Shown: positions 25,844-35,253, counted from the stretch's first letter. The stretch is DNA of 35,427 nt from Acidobacteriota bacterium (GCA_024641665.1 JAHECP010000043.1:1-35427), one strand, 5' to 3'. Translations and numbers: made by a program. The notes: generated by a model from the letters alone, not told the origin.

Positions 25844-27479
25844 CCCGGATAATTCATGAATGAGTCTGAGGCAGCGCCATCGCCCTCGGTAACCGTAATA
25901 ATGGACAGCGATGAGACGGTGACGCCTGCAGCAGACGGGTTGAACCGTGCGTTCACGCCGCGAAACGATCGGGAAGGCGCGTGCGCAAAGACACCTCCGT
26001 CGCTCCCTGCAGCTCGACGAGAAAGAATGTCGCGTTTGACGACGTTAGGCCGGGGCGCGCGCCAGGGCGCGATGACAGTCGGTGAAGAGCGAGTGCCCGG
26101 GCCAGTGAGACGCGAGATGAAACCAGAGCCGGCGGACACTGCGGAGGACGCGACCGGCGATTTTGAGCAGCTGGAGCCGGATCGTGCCGATGGTGGCCGA
26201 CGCCAAGCGCGTGCCCGCGAGGACCGCCCGACGGAAATAGGCGAGCAGCAAGAGCGCGAGGCTGTGGAGCTGCAGCCGGAACGCGTTGGCGCGGAAGCGA
26301 TGACAGCTAAGCCGGTCGGCGTGGATGTCGAGTTTGAGCTCTTTGATCCAATTCTCGGCCGTCCCGCGGGCATCGTACCAGGTAATGAGATCGGCGGCGC
26401 GCCCGCGCCGATTCGTGACCATGAAGCGCACGTCGAGGCCCTGCGCCGTGACGTCGATCTTGACCAGAATGCGTCGCTGATGCGGCCACGATTTCGCGCG
26501 ATGCCAGAAGCTGGTACGCAGGTAGACGGGGCGGCCGGTCCGCCGTACCGGCACTCGGCTTTCGTGACGAGCCCCGCAACGCGTGCCGTGAAGACCTTAT
26601 TTGTGCCGATTCCCAGGACATATCGGACGCCTTCGGCCTCCAGCTTGGCTTCGACTGCGGGCGTCGCCATGCCGGCATCGCCGCGCAGGAAGATCGGCGT
26701 GTGTGGAAACCGGCGGCGCAGCGGCGGGAGCAGGTGCTGCAGCTCCTCGACGACACACGCGGCGCTCGGATCACGCCCGGGACGCAAGCGGGAACGCAGC
26801 AGCAACCCCGTGCGCCCCTCGAACCAGAGGAGCGGGTGATACATGTGCTGGTCGTACCATCCGTGAAAGAGCGCGAGTTGCTGGGCCCCATGCGTCGGGT
26901 CGTCCGTGCTGTCGAGATCGAGGACGAGATCCGCCGGGTGTTCGTCCGGCCCATACGCGTAGGCGCAGAACCAGTCGATGCCCGTGCGGGCGAGGCGCTG
27001 AATCGCCGGCCACTCGATCGCGTTTTCCAAGCGCGAGAGCGTCGGCTGCGAGCCGAGCGTCGTGCGTCCGTCCGCCGCGACGATCTGAAACGTCGGATCG
27101 TGTCGGAGCCGGTTGGCATCGTTGACGTCTTCATATCCTGCGGCGATCTGATACAACCGCTGCCGGACGAGGGCGTCCAACTCATGCGTGACGTAGCGCG
27201 CGTCGCGTGTGTCGGTGATGCGGGCGACCACGTCCGCGCTGAGGCCGAGTTGCTCATCGAACTCGCGGACGAGCAACAGGCCCGCATCGGTCGTGAGCGT
27301 GCCGCCGGCGAAATCGACGACGAGTTTCGCTTGGAATCCGAAGCCAAGTTGCGTATAACAGTCTGCAGCCATCGCACCTCCTTCGTCGCCGTACCTTCGA
27401 GGCCTAAGACACCGCGAAAGTACCACGACTTGTTCGAGGGCGATGGCGTTTTTACGTACTCATTCATGAATTATCCGGG
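25844..27479 (-). mobile_element. IS1380-family insertion sequence (1636 bp)
   Basis: The ends read CCCGGATAATTCATGAATGAG and its perfect inverted copy (25844-25864 and 27459-27479). Both are flanked by CTAG (25840-25843 and 27480-27483), a 4-bp duplication. Size and end sequence fit IS1380. It carries one transposase gene on the minus strand, broken by a frameshift. The insertion leaves the ThDP-enzyme stop codon intact. Confidence 0.9.
26045..27372 (-). pseudogene. IS1380-family transposase with one frameshift
   Basis: Starts at ATG 27372-27370, behind a perfect AAGGAGGT ribosome-binding site, and would give ~440 residues. The first part reads GFGFQAKLVVDFAGGTLTTD, LVLDLDSTDDPTHGAQQLAL (catalytic DSTDD near residue 155) and FLRGDAGMATPAVEAKLE (second Asp). 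Near 26565-26575, after GLVTKAE, homology jumps to the -1 frame (VPVRRTGRPVYLRTSFWHRA, then GTAENWIKELK with the Glu) and ends at 26045. A single lost base accounts for it. No obvious slippery heptamer is present, so mutation or sequence error is favoured over programmed shifting. Confidence 0.8.
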
Positions 27480-27482
27480 CTA

Positions 27483-27593
27483 GGAGCGTGTCCGAGTAAT
27501 CGGTTTTCGCGAAACATGGCGTTGAGAACATTAGGAAAATCGCGCCCTGCGATCGCGAAAACTGCTGATTTCCGCATTACTCGGACACACTCC
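27483..27593. mobile_element. MITE-like element (111 bp) with TA duplications
   Basis: Terminal inverted repeats GGAGCGTGTCCGAGTAAT (left) and GGAGTGTGTCCGAGTAAT (reverse complement of right) differ at one base, and a further GTTTTCGCGA pairs after a gap. TA lies on both sides (27481-27482 and 27594-27595). No coding capacity. TA duplications suit mobilisation by an IS630/Tc1-type transposase, but its ends do not match those of the neighbouring IS630 element. Confidence 0.7.
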
Positions 27594-28657
27594 TAGTGCA
27601 CCGTAACGGCTGAACGGGTAGTAATCCGGTCAGACGGGTTTCGGTGGGTCCACCGGATCGGCTGTGCCGCGCGATTGTAGTGACGGATGTACCGCATGAT
27701 CTTTCGGCGCAGGTCGCCGACGGACGTAAAGATGCCGCGCGTGATGAGGGCGCGCTCGATCTTCGAGAACCAGATCTCGATTTGGCTCAGCCACGAACTG
27801 TACGTGGGCGTGAAGTGCAGATGCACCTGAGGATGATCCGCGAGAAACTGCGCGACGCGCTTCGTCTTGTGGATCGAGAGATTGTCGAGAATCACATGGA
27901 TCTCCTTCCCCCGGGGTTGCGTCTGCACCACCGTCGCGAGGAACTCGACGAACACCTCGCTGGTGTGCCGGGGAACGGTCTGGCCCACGACCGCGCCGGT
28001 GCGCGTGTCCAACGCCGCCAACAACGACAACGTGCCGTGCCGAACGTACTCAAAGCTGTGTCGTACCGTCCGGCCCGGCGACAGGGGCAACACCGGCTGC
28101 AGGCGATCCAGCGCCTGGATCGCGCCCTTCTCGTCCATGGCGAACACCGCGGCGTGGCGGGGCGAATTCACATACAGCCCGATAATGTCCGCCGCCTTCG
28201 TTTCGAAGTCCGGGTCCGTCGACGCCATGTAGCGACGCAGCCGATGCGGCTGCAGGCCGGCCCGAGCCCACACGCGGGCCACCATCATGTGACTGACGCC
28301 CAGGCGCTTCGCCAGCGTGCGAGTACTCCACTGCGTCGCGCCATCGGGCGGCGGACGCCGCGTGCGGTCCAAGATCCGGGCTTCGAACTGGGACGTCAGC
28401 ACCCGCGGCGGCTGTCCACGATGGCGCGAGTCCAGCCCCGGCAACCGGTCGCGCAGGAACCGATCTTTCCAGCGGGTGATGTACGACGGAAAGCACCCCA
28501 CTGCCACTTCGATGGCGCGATACGATTCCCCGGCCGCGAGCATCAAGATCACCCGTGCGCGTCGGACGACCTCGGCGCGGGCCCCGCGCGACCGGGCGCG
28601 GCGCTGCAACTCTGTGTGTTCATCCTCGGTCAGCGTGATCTGAGCGTCAGGGTCCAT
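27593..28657 (-). CDS. IS630-family DDE transposase
   Basis: 354 residues from ATG 28657-28655, intact. The N-terminal half has two helix-turn-helix regions (SYRAIEVAVGCFPSYITRWK; TRTLAKRLGVSHMMVARVW). DDE residues: AVFAMDEKGAIQAL near residue 172, VILDNLSIHKTKRV near residue 262, and SSWLSQIEIWFSKIERAL near residue 300 with the Glu. The C-terminal RYIRHYNRAAQPIRW is typical. The stop codon TAG overlaps the left TA and the edge of the MITE, which shows how tightly the elements are stacked. Confidence 0.93.
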   Translation of the reverse strand: MDPDAQITLTEDEHTELQRRARSRGARAEVVRRARVILMLAAGESYRAIEVAVGCFPSYITRWKDRFLRDRLPGLDSRHRGQPPRVLTSQFEARILDRTRRPPPDGATQWSTRTLAKRLGVSHMMVARVWARAGLQPHRLRRYMASTDPDFETKAADIIGLYVNSPRHAAVFAMDEKGAIQALDRLQPVLPLSPGRTVRHSFEYVRHGTLSLLAALDTRTGAVVGQTVPRHTSEVFVEFLATVVQTQPRGKEIHVILDNLSIHKTKRVAQFLADHPQVHLHFTPTYSSWLSQIEIWFSKIERALITRGIFTSVGDLRRKIMRYIRHYNRAAQPIRWTHRNPSDRITTRSAVTVH

Positions 28658-28696
28658 GGCTCCGATTATACTACCGATTTAGCTGTTACAGTGCAC
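27596..28696 (-). mobile_element. IS630-family insertion sequence
   Basis: Ends GTGCACCGTAACGGCTGAA (left) and, reverse complemented, GTGCACTGTAACAGCTAAA (right) form imperfect inverted repeats of ~19 bases. TA is present at the left edge; on the right the nearest TA is 5 bases away, so the right boundary is approximate. It encloses one intact transposase gene. Confidence 0.75.
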
Positions 28697-28734
28697 CAGC
28701 TATAGCTACTGTGGGTCCGAGAGACAAGGTGACC

Positions 28735-29209
28735 CCGCGGATGATGAATCTGTATGGGCAGAACGACAATTTCGATCTCGCCAGCTCCCACGTGCTGCCT
28801 GCGCTGATCCGCCGGTTCCGCGATGCGAAGGCGGACGGCCGCTCGGATGTCGTGGTCTGGGGCAGGGTTGGCCCCGGCCCGAGTTCCTGCATGTCAACGA
28901 CTTGGCGGACGCCCGCGTTTTCCTCATGCAGCGTTACGACAGGGGGAACCGATGCATATGAATGTGGGAGCTGGCCGAGATCTCTCGATCCGGGACGTGG
29001 CCGAAATCATCAAGGAGGTGGTCTACCCGGCCGCAATGGTGGTTCTTGATGAGTCGAAGCCGGACGGGACACCTCGGAAGCTGCCTAATGTCTCTCGATT
29101 GCACCGGCTGGGCTGGCATCATCGGATCGAGTTGCGAGACGGAATTGCGTCCGCTTACCGATGGTTCCTCAAGCATCTCGCGGATGCGTGGATGTCGCCG
29201 CACACCTGA
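28735..29209 (+). pseudogene. 5'-truncated, frameshifted GDP-L-fucose synthase remnant
   Basis: Homology to the intact gene at 18167 begins at NLYGQNDNFDLASSHVLPAL just beyond the IS630 end and continues through at least two frame changes: VVVWG, then REFLHVNDLADARVFLMQRYDRG in another frame (~28880-28945), then GEPMHMNVGAGRDLSIRDVA and the C-terminal SAYRWFLKHLADA. About the first half of the gene is missing. Identity to the intact copy is only about 70% by eye, so it is a different allele, probably the older resident gene disrupted by the mobile elements. Confidence 0.8.
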
Positions 29210-29232
29210 GTCGGCACTCACGTCCTATACCC

Positions 29233-30318
29233 ATGAAAGTTCTGTTCGCTGCTGCCCTCTACGATGAAGGCAACCGGTCGTACGGCCACTCGTACGAGTA
29301 CTACAACCTGCTACTACCGCTGCAGCGCTCGGCAGACGAAGTGGTGGCCTTCGATTTCGTTGAGGAGATGGCAGCGCGTGGAACCGTCGCAATGAACATG
29401 GCGCTGGTCGAAGCAGTCGAGCGTGAGCGCCCGGACATCGTTATCGTCGCACCCTACACTGATCAGCTCGAGTTCGCATCGGCTGACGCGATCAGGCGCA
29501 CGACCCCTTGCGTTGGGTACTTCTTCGACGATGTCTGGCGAGTTGAGTACACGCGGGCATGGGCGAAGCATGTGACGTTTATTACCACCTCCGATGTGAA
29601 TGGAGTACAACGGTACCGGGACCTAGGAGTTCAGAATGTGCTTTATTCGCCGTTTGGCTGCAATACTGCAGTGTTCTGTCGCCGGGAGGAGCAACAGATC
29701 TTCGATGTGAGCTTCGTGGGGCGCTACCACCCGTATCGTGCTTGGCTGCTCAGGTGGCTCCGTCGAGCTGGTATCGAGGTCATGGTCCGTGGCACCGGGT
29801 GGGGCGGCGGGCGCCTCGGCCAGGCTGAAATGATCGAGATCTTCAACCGCACCCGTGTCAATCTCAACCTGTCCAACTGCGTGGCCTGGGACGTGCGATA
29901 TCTAGCTTCGATCGACAGACCTTTCAAAGAAACGCTGAGAGCGTGGCGCGGAGCGCTCCGGGCACGACGGGAACAGGATATGAAAACCCGCGAGATGGTG
30001 AAAGGGCGGCACTTCGAGATCGGCGCATGTGGGGGCTTCCAGTTGTCCTTCTACGTTGAGGGCCTGGAAAGGCACTATCGCATCGGAGATGAAATCGCGA
30101 TCTACGCCTCACCAGAAGATCTCGTCAGCAAGATCCAGTACTATCTTCGCCACGACGACGAAAGGCGACGCATTGCCCAAGCCGGCTACGAGCGCACGCT
30201 TGCTGAACACGCCATGGAGCATCGCTTCCAGGCTCTGTTCGAGGCGGTGAAGACCGCGGTCGGGCTTGGGCTCGTTACTGGATACGCAGGTGGGCACACC
30301 GTTCCTCTGGATGATTAG
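29233..30318 (+). CDS. CgeB-like glycosyltransferase (GT4/GT-B fold)
   Basis: 361 residues from ATG 29233. Begins MKVLFAAALYDEGNRSYGHS; the middle has TPCVGYFFDDVWR near residue 95 and YSPFGCNTAVF near residue 139; the C-terminal domain has VSFVGRYHPYR near residue 160, GACGGFQLSFYVEGLE near residue 262, and EDLVSKIQYYLRHDDERRRIAQAGYE near 300. These are features of the Glyco_trans_1_2/CgeB group, which moves a sugar from NDP-sugar onto a growing glycan. Acceptor and sugar are not evident. First intact gene after the mobile stack. Confidence 0.82.
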   Translation: MKVLFAAALYDEGNRSYGHSYEYYNLLLPLQRSADEVVAFDFVEEMAARGTVAMNMALVEAVERERPDIVIVAPYTDQLEFASADAIRRTTPCVGYFFDDVWRVEYTRAWAKHVTFITTSDVNGVQRYRDLGVQNVLYSPFGCNTAVFCRREEQQIFDVSFVGRYHPYRAWLLRWLRRAGIEVMVRGTGWGGGRLGQAEMIEIFNRTRVNLNLSNCVAWDVRYLASIDRPFKETLRAWRGALRARREQDMKTREMVKGRHFEIGACGGFQLSFYVEGLERHYRIGDEIAIYASPEDLVSKIQYYLRHDDERRRIAQAGYERTLAEHAMEHRFQALFEAVKTAVGLGLVTGYAGGHTVPLDD

Positions 30319-30374
30319 TTCGTGGCTCGTAACTCCTGTCTCCTGGCAACACTGACCGCCAATGGAGCGCGTCA

Positions 30375-30995
30375 TTGACGCGGGAACACGTTCGGCTTTG
30401 GCATGCGACCGTGCGCGACCTGATCGACGTCGCCTGGTTCCGGCTGCACCCGACCTTGCCGCCGCCGCATGGGGTGAAGGTCGGGATCGTGCTCGACTAC
30501 GCTCGTCGCGCTGGGATACGTACGCTCGTCGAGACCGGCACCTGTCGGGGCGCGATGGTCAGTAAGTGTGCGCGCGCCTTTGACAAGATCTTCACAATTG
30601 AATTAGACCCCGTACTCGCTCGCTTGGCGGGATCGCGACTAGCGCGCTTCGCGCATGTGCATGTGCGCCAAGGCGATTCGGGTCGATTGCTTCGCGAGAT
30701 CCTCGCGATTGTCCGGGAGCCTTGCCTCTTCTGGCTCGACGCCCACTGGTCAGGCGGCGATACGGCGATGGGCGACACTGAAACGCCTCTTGTCGAGGAG
30801 CTTCAGGCGATCATCGACCACGGCCACCCAGGTCACGTGGTTTTGATTGATGACGCCAGAATGTTCGGTACGGGTGTCTACCCGACGCAAGCGGGAATTG
30901 AAGCGATTCTGTTCCGCATGAACCCGCACGCTCGGTCGTGGATTGCCAACGATGTGTATCGGTTCGAGCCCCACGTCAGTCGACCGACTTCATAA
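30375..30995 (+). CDS. TylF/cephalosporin-hydroxylase-like class I methyltransferase
   Basis: 206 residues from TTG 30375, with GGAG seven bases upstream. LVETGTCRGAMVSKCARAF near residue 51 is the SAM-binding loop, IFTIELDP near residue 73 the strand-2 acid, FWLDAHWSGGDT near residue 116 a metal-site-like DxH, and VVLIDDARMFGTG near residue 155 the second acidic patch. TylF-like enzymes are Mg-dependent sugar O-methyltransferases. A sugar substrate suits the neighbours, but this is inference. Confidence 0.72.
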   Translation: MTREHVRLWHATVRDLIDVAWFRLHPTLPPPHGVKVGIVLDYARRAGIRTLVETGTCRGAMVSKCARAFDKIFTIELDPVLARLAGSRLARFAHVHVRQGDSGRLLREILAIVREPCLFWLDAHWSGGDTAMGDTETPLVEELQAIIDHGHPGHVVLIDDARMFGTGVYPTQAGIEAILFRMNPHARSWIANDVYRFEPHVSRPTS

Positions 30996-31030
30996 GTGCT
31001 CTCCTCGAGCACTTGGCCTATGCGACGTCC

Positions 31031-32101
31031 ATGATCAAGTTGGTCACGAAGGGTGACGAGCGTTGTTTCTTGGAGATCTGCATTCCGACGTACAAGCGCA
31101 GTAGGGAGTTGAACCGACTGTTGAGCGTTCTCGAGAACGAACTGGAGAATGCCGCCGAAACCGTGACACTTCGGATCACGGTTTCGGATAACTGCTCGCC
31201 TGACGATACACAGCTTATGCTGGCGACCCACGCACTCAGGGACCGGCTGGTCGTTAGGACTCAGCCGTCAAATATCGGACCGCTGCTGAACATCTGGGGG
31301 TTGTACGAACGTTCGAATGCTGAGTATGTATGGATGGTGAGTGACGACGACATTCCGAAACAGGGCGCCCTCGGCCGGATCGTCAGGACGCTGTCTTCTT
31401 ACAAGCCAGCCGTTCTGACTTTCGAGTTCGAACAGCCGCCAGGCAGCGCGCAGCGGTGTCACGGAAACCGTGACGGTATTGAGGAATTCACGGACCTCGC
31501 CATAGCGGTCCCGCATCTGCTGATTCTCGGGAAGCTGACAAAATACGTCGTGAACGGCGTCTGTTTGACCCGTGCGCTAAGGAACGTACAAGGGCTGAAG
31601 GAGACAGGTTACGGGTGGCTGGCCCTGATCCTCGACGCGCTCTGGCTGGCCGACAGGAAGACCGTCGTCGTCGACCACGAGTTTCTCGCCGGATGCGATG
31701 AGAACTACGCCCGCGTAACTGGCGCGTTACGTCCTCGGTTCTGGGACGATTATCTGCTGCTCCTCGATCATCCGATGGTGACGGAGCATTGCGGGGAGTA
31801 CGCCGATGGATATCGGCGCGGCCATGGCCGATACATGGTGCAACTGATGTACGGAGTGCTTGCTGGGGTGATAAAGGCCGAGAAGACGGACGCGTTCGAG
31901 AAGAAGGGGAGAGAGCTGCCTTTCGATACGGGTTACTTCCGAAACCCGTTCATCTTGCTGGAATGGCTGTCCCTTCGCAGCGGAATCCCAGCATCGCGGT
32001 TCGTCTGCGCGATCGAACGATGGTGGGCGACGTCCTTGCGACGGCTGCTTGGCCCTCTGAGGCGCCAAACCTCCATGACCAGGACCACCGGGAGCCGATG
32101 A
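31031..32101 (+). CDS. GT2 glycosyltransferase
   Basis: 356 residues from ATG 31031. GT-A landmarks: LEICIPTYKRSRELNRLLSV near residue 15, ITVSDNCSPDDT near residue 50 and YVWMVSDDDIPKQGALGRIV near residue 98, with DDD as the metal site. Downstream ~200 residues are helical and family-specific. It probably adds one sugar of the repeat unit in the cytoplasm. The stop overlaps the next start (ATGA), so it is coupled to the flippase. Confidence 0.85.
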   Translation: MIKLVTKGDERCFLEICIPTYKRSRELNRLLSVLENELENAAETVTLRITVSDNCSPDDTQLMLATHALRDRLVVRTQPSNIGPLLNIWGLYERSNAEYVWMVSDDDIPKQGALGRIVRTLSSYKPAVLTFEFEQPPGSAQRCHGNRDGIEEFTDLAIAVPHLLILGKLTKYVVNGVCLTRALRNVQGLKETGYGWLALILDALWLADRKTVVVDHEFLAGCDENYARVTGALRPRFWDDYLLLLDHPMVTEHCGEYADGYRRGHGRYMVQLMYGVLAGVIKAEKTDAFEKKGRELPFDTGYFRNPFILLEWLSLRSGIPASRFVCAIERWWATSLRRLLGPLRRQTSMTRTTGSR

Positions 32102-33507
32102 GGCGGACATCATTGGCGGGCGCCGTGCGCTCCGGCCGCCTTCGGCGATTGGGGACCGAGTGTCTTCAGATCGGGCTGGGCCAAGGAGTCGCGGTCGTCG
32201 GCGGCATGGTGGGCGTCCGCATCCTGACAGGGTTGCTCAGCCCCGCGCAATACGGAGAGTTGGCGCTTGCCGTCACAGTCGGAGGGCTCGTGACGCAAGT
32301 GTCCCTCGGACCGATTCAGCAAGGTGCTCTGCGGTTTTTCGGGCCGGCCCACGAAATGAAGGAACTGGGGACCTGTCTGCAAGCGACGTGGACGCTCGTT
32401 TGGCGCACGGGCAAACTCGTATCGTTGCTTGCGGCCGTCATCATCGCGGCTCTCCTACTCTCCGGTCGCCAGGAGTGGATCGGCCTCGCGATCGGCGCAT
32501 TGTTGCTGGCGCTGCTGTCCGGGTCCGAACGGGTGCTGGATGCCCTTCAGAGCGCAGGAAGGCAGCGTGCGATCACGGCCTGGCATCAGGGACTTTCCCA
32601 GTGGCTGCGGTTTTCGATCGCGGCGGGCCTCATCCATACGTTCGGCGCTCGGAGCAGCGCGGCCATGCTGGGCTACGTGCTTGCCACAGCGCTCGTGCTG
32701 ACGTCACAGTTCGGCTTCTTCTTTAGCCGGTGGTGGCCATCGGTCGTGTCCGAGCCGAGAAGGGCGGGCGTGACCGAGAGTTGGCGGCTGCGAATCCAGG
32801 ACTATGCGCGGCCCTTCGCGATCTGGGGCGGGTTCAGCTGGGCCCAACAGTCTTCTGACCGATGGGCGTTGCAGACCTTCAGTGCGACGAGCGATGTGGG
32901 CTACTACACGGTCCTGTTTCAGCTCGGTTACGCGCCGGTCATTCTTCTCACCGGCGTTGTCGTGCAGCTGCTTCAACCGATTCTCTTCAATCAAGCCGGT
33001 GACGGTACAAGCCTGCGCCGCGTCATACGGGCCACCCGGTTGAACTACGTCTTGCTGTGCGCTTTTCTCGTGCTGACAATCCTCGGCGTCGCAGCCGCGC
33101 AAGTGCTCCACACGCAAGTGTTTGCGATGCTCGTGGCGCCTGAGTACGGCGGCGTCTCGTGGCTCATGCCCTGGATGCTGTTGTCCGGTGGTCTATTTGC
33201 CTGCGGCGAGCTGACAGCACTCGTGCTGATGAGCAGGCTGCACACGAGAAGGCTGACAGTCGTCAAGATTGGTACCGCGCTCCTGGGTATCGGGCTGAAC
33301 GTAAGCGGCGCGTACTGGCTTGGCCTGCCAGGTGTGGTATTTGCTAGTGTTGGATTTTCCGTCCTGAGCCTAATGTGGACATTGTTCTCCTCTCTGACGT
33401 CGTCACGTCCGGAGGAACGGAAGAAGGCGAACTCGGAGGTTCCTGAGATCCCTCAAGAGGCAACAACTCGCGAATTCCAGACTGAGTTTATCGATTTGGC
33501 AAAGTAG
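32098..33507 (+). CDS. Wzx-like polysaccharide flippase
   Basis: 469 residues from ATG 32098, with GGAG five bases upstream and ATGA overlap. About 12 hydrophobic segments spread over residues ~20-440, with LTGLLSPAQYGELALAVTVG near residue 42 and ATSDVGYYTVLFQLGYAP near residue 263, typical of the MOP/Wzx superfamily that moves lipid-linked repeat units across the inner membrane. A short polar C-terminal tail follows. No Wzy polymerase is recognisable in the window, so it probably lies beyond the right edge. Confidence 0.85.
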   Translation: MRRTSLAGAVRSGRLRRLGTECLQIGLGQGVAVVGGMVGVRILTGLLSPAQYGELALAVTVGGLVTQVSLGPIQQGALRFFGPAHEMKELGTCLQATWTLVWRTGKLVSLLAAVIIAALLLSGRQEWIGLAIGALLLALLSGSERVLDALQSAGRQRAITAWHQGLSQWLRFSIAAGLIHTFGARSSAAMLGYVLATALVLTSQFGFFFSRWWPSVVSEPRRAGVTESWRLRIQDYARPFAIWGGFSWAQQSSDRWALQTFSATSDVGYYTVLFQLGYAPVILLTGVVVQLLQPILFNQAGDGTSLRRVIRATRLNYVLLCAFLVLTILGVAAAQVLHTQVFAMLVAPEYGGVSWLMPWMLLSGGLFACGELTALVLMSRLHTRRLTVVKIGTALLGIGLNVSGAYWLGLPGVVFASVGFSVLSLMWTLFSSLTSSRPEERKKANSEVPEIPQEATTREFQTEFIDLAK

Positions 33508-33557
33508 GTCTCAAACAAGTGGTTCTTGCCTTGACGCAGCTGCCAGGAGCTCAGTGA

Positions 33558-34346
33558 ATGATCAACGAGTGGTATCGAGCGCTCGCGATCGCTGGCCTTG
33601 ACGTCAAGAAGGTCCTCCGGTCGATTCGTGGTGTGCCCGCATTCGCACTGGATTTCGCCCGATATCGTCGCGCCGCCAAGAACGGTGGACTGCCGATTCG
33701 GCTGTCGCGTCTGTTCCCGGTGCTTCCCGATCGGTATGAGAGCGCCGGGCTTGCACAAGGACAGTACTTCTTCCAAGATCTGTGGGCCGCACAGCGGATC
33801 TATACCTGCCGGCCGTCAAGGCACGTTGACATTGGGTCTTCCATCGATGGATTTGTCAGTCATCTACTCGTCTTCATGGCTCGGGTGGAAGTCATCGACA
33901 TCCGGCCCCTTCATTCGACGCTACCGAATCTGGTCTTCATTCAGGAAGACGCTACTCTGCTCAGCCAGTTTCAAGACGACAGCCTCGAATCGATCTCCAG
34001 CCTGCACGTGGCTGAGCACTTCGGCCTGGGAAGATATGGCGACCCAATCGACCCTGAAGCACATACGAAGTTCATCCGAGCCCTGACGCGGGTGTTGAAG
34101 CCGAGCGGGCGCCTCTATTTCTCTGTGCCCACAGGCGTCGAACGCTTGGAGTTCAACGCTCATCGCGTGATGTCGCCCAGCACGATTCTCAGCAGCTTCG
34201 CGGGCTTGGAGCTTGTAAGTTTCGCACTCGTCAAAGACGACGGCTTGCTGTACGAGGACGCGACACTCGCAGAGGCCGGGCGCCAGGTCTACGGTTGCGG
34301 CCTTTACGAGTTCACGAAGCCGGCCAGCGCCGCTCCCGGGTCCTGA
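33558..34346 (+). CDS. DUF268-type methyltransferase-like protein
   Basis: 262 residues from ATG 33558, with AGGAG eight bases upstream. HVDIGSSIDGFVSHLLVF near residue 90 is a SAM-type loop, VEVIDIRPLHSTLPNLVFIQ near residue 110 strand 2, and SLHVAEHFGLGRYGDPIDP near residue 150 with VLKPSGRLYFSVPTG near residue 178 as in DUF268 proteins of glycan loci. The catalytic role of DUF268 is not established to my knowledge; methylation of a sugar is a guess from the fold. Confidence 0.78.
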   Translation: MINEWYRALAIAGLDVKKVLRSIRGVPAFALDFARYRRAAKNGGLPIRLSRLFPVLPDRYESAGLAQGQYFFQDLWAAQRIYTCRPSRHVDIGSSIDGFVSHLLVFMARVEVIDIRPLHSTLPNLVFIQEDATLLSQFQDDSLESISSLHVAEHFGLGRYGDPIDPEAHTKFIRALTRVLKPSGRLYFSVPTGVERLEFNAHRVMSPSTILSSFAGLELVSFALVKDDGLLYEDATLAEAGRQVYGCGLYEFTKPASAAPGS

Positions 34347-34419
34347 AGACTACGCACGTGAAGCAGCTGACCTGTCGTGCTCTTGCGCGAGCGTTTATTT
34401 GATCCACGTCGAGATTGCG

Positions 34420-35253
34420 ATGACGCAGGCTCGCTCGAGAAAACACCGTTTAATGGACCTCGTCCTTCCGAAGGAAAGTCCGCTGCTGTACAAGGCGGCT
34501 CGCGCCTACGTCGATCGCTACCGAAGCGAGAATAACGACGACATGCACACTAATGGTGAACTGGCATTCTTGACTCGTGTTCTGCCGCACTGTCAGTTAG
34601 TGTTCGACATCGGCGCGAATATTGGCGATTGGGCCAACCTGGCCCTTGGCATCAAGTCGCAGCTCGATCTGCACTGCTTCGAGCCAAGTCGTCGCACCTA
34701 CGAAAAGCTGGTAGGAAACAACTTTCCCAAGAACGTCGTGTGCAACAACTTCGGCCTGAGTTCTGTGCCGAGCGACAAACAGCTTGTCGTGTTTGGTGAC
34801 GAATCCGGTCTAAATTCCTTGTATCGCCGACCGAGTCTCGAGCTGGGATGGGGTATTCGACGTGAGGCTGGGGAGGAGACGGTGCATCTCGATACGTGCG
34901 ACGCGTACATCGAAAAGGCAGGACTTCGCCGCCGGATTGACCTGTGCAAGATTGACGTTGAAGGACACGAGCTTGAAGTGCTCCGCGGGATGAGCGCCGC
35001 TCTCAGGGACCAACAAATCGGCATGATTCAGTTCGAATATGGCGGGTGCAACATCGATTCGCGTGTATTCTTGAAAGACATCTTCAACTTTCTCCAGCCG
35101 CTCGACTATCAGATGTTCAAGATCTATCCCAGGAAACTACGGCACGTGTCGCGATACGATGAGACGTTCGAGAACTTCCAATATCAGAATTGGGTTGCGG
35201 TGCCAAAGGAATCGTTGAAAGCCGATCTCGCGACGACATCATTCGGCGGATAA
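34420..35253 (+). CDS. FkbM-family SAM methyltransferase
   Basis: 277 residues from ATG 34420; a TTG at 34399 adds seven residues. LVFDIGANIGDWANLALG near residue 61 is the SAM loop, LHCFEPSRRTYEKL near residue 85 strand 2, and IDLCKIDVEGHELEVLRGM near residue 176 the FkbM signature, followed by IGMIQFEYGG. FkbM enzymes O-methylate sugars or polyketides. Together with the two preceding methyltransferase-like genes, it suggests a methylated glycan. Confidence 0.9.
   Translation: MTQARSRKHRLMDLVLPKESPLLYKAARAYVDRYRSENNDDMHTNGELAFLTRVLPHCQLVFDIGANIGDWANLALGIKSQLDLHCFEPSRRTYEKLVGNNFPKNVVCNNFGLSSVPSDKQLVVFGDESGLNSLYRRPSLELGWGIRREAGEETVHLDTCDAYIEKAGLRRRIDLCKIDVEGHELEVLRGMSAALRDQQIGMIQFEYGGCNIDSRVFLKDIFNFLQPLDYQMFKIYPRKLRHVSRYDETFENFQYQNWVAVPKESLKADLATTSFGG

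Noticed and set aside
26555-26585. Programmed frameshift in the IS1380 transposase
   Set aside because: No slippery heptamer or downstream structure is evident, and IS1380 transposases are normally single-frame.
28711-29049. 112-residue frame as an intact gene
   Set aside because: It covers only a mid-portion of fucose synthase and drifts out of frame; part of the pseudogene.
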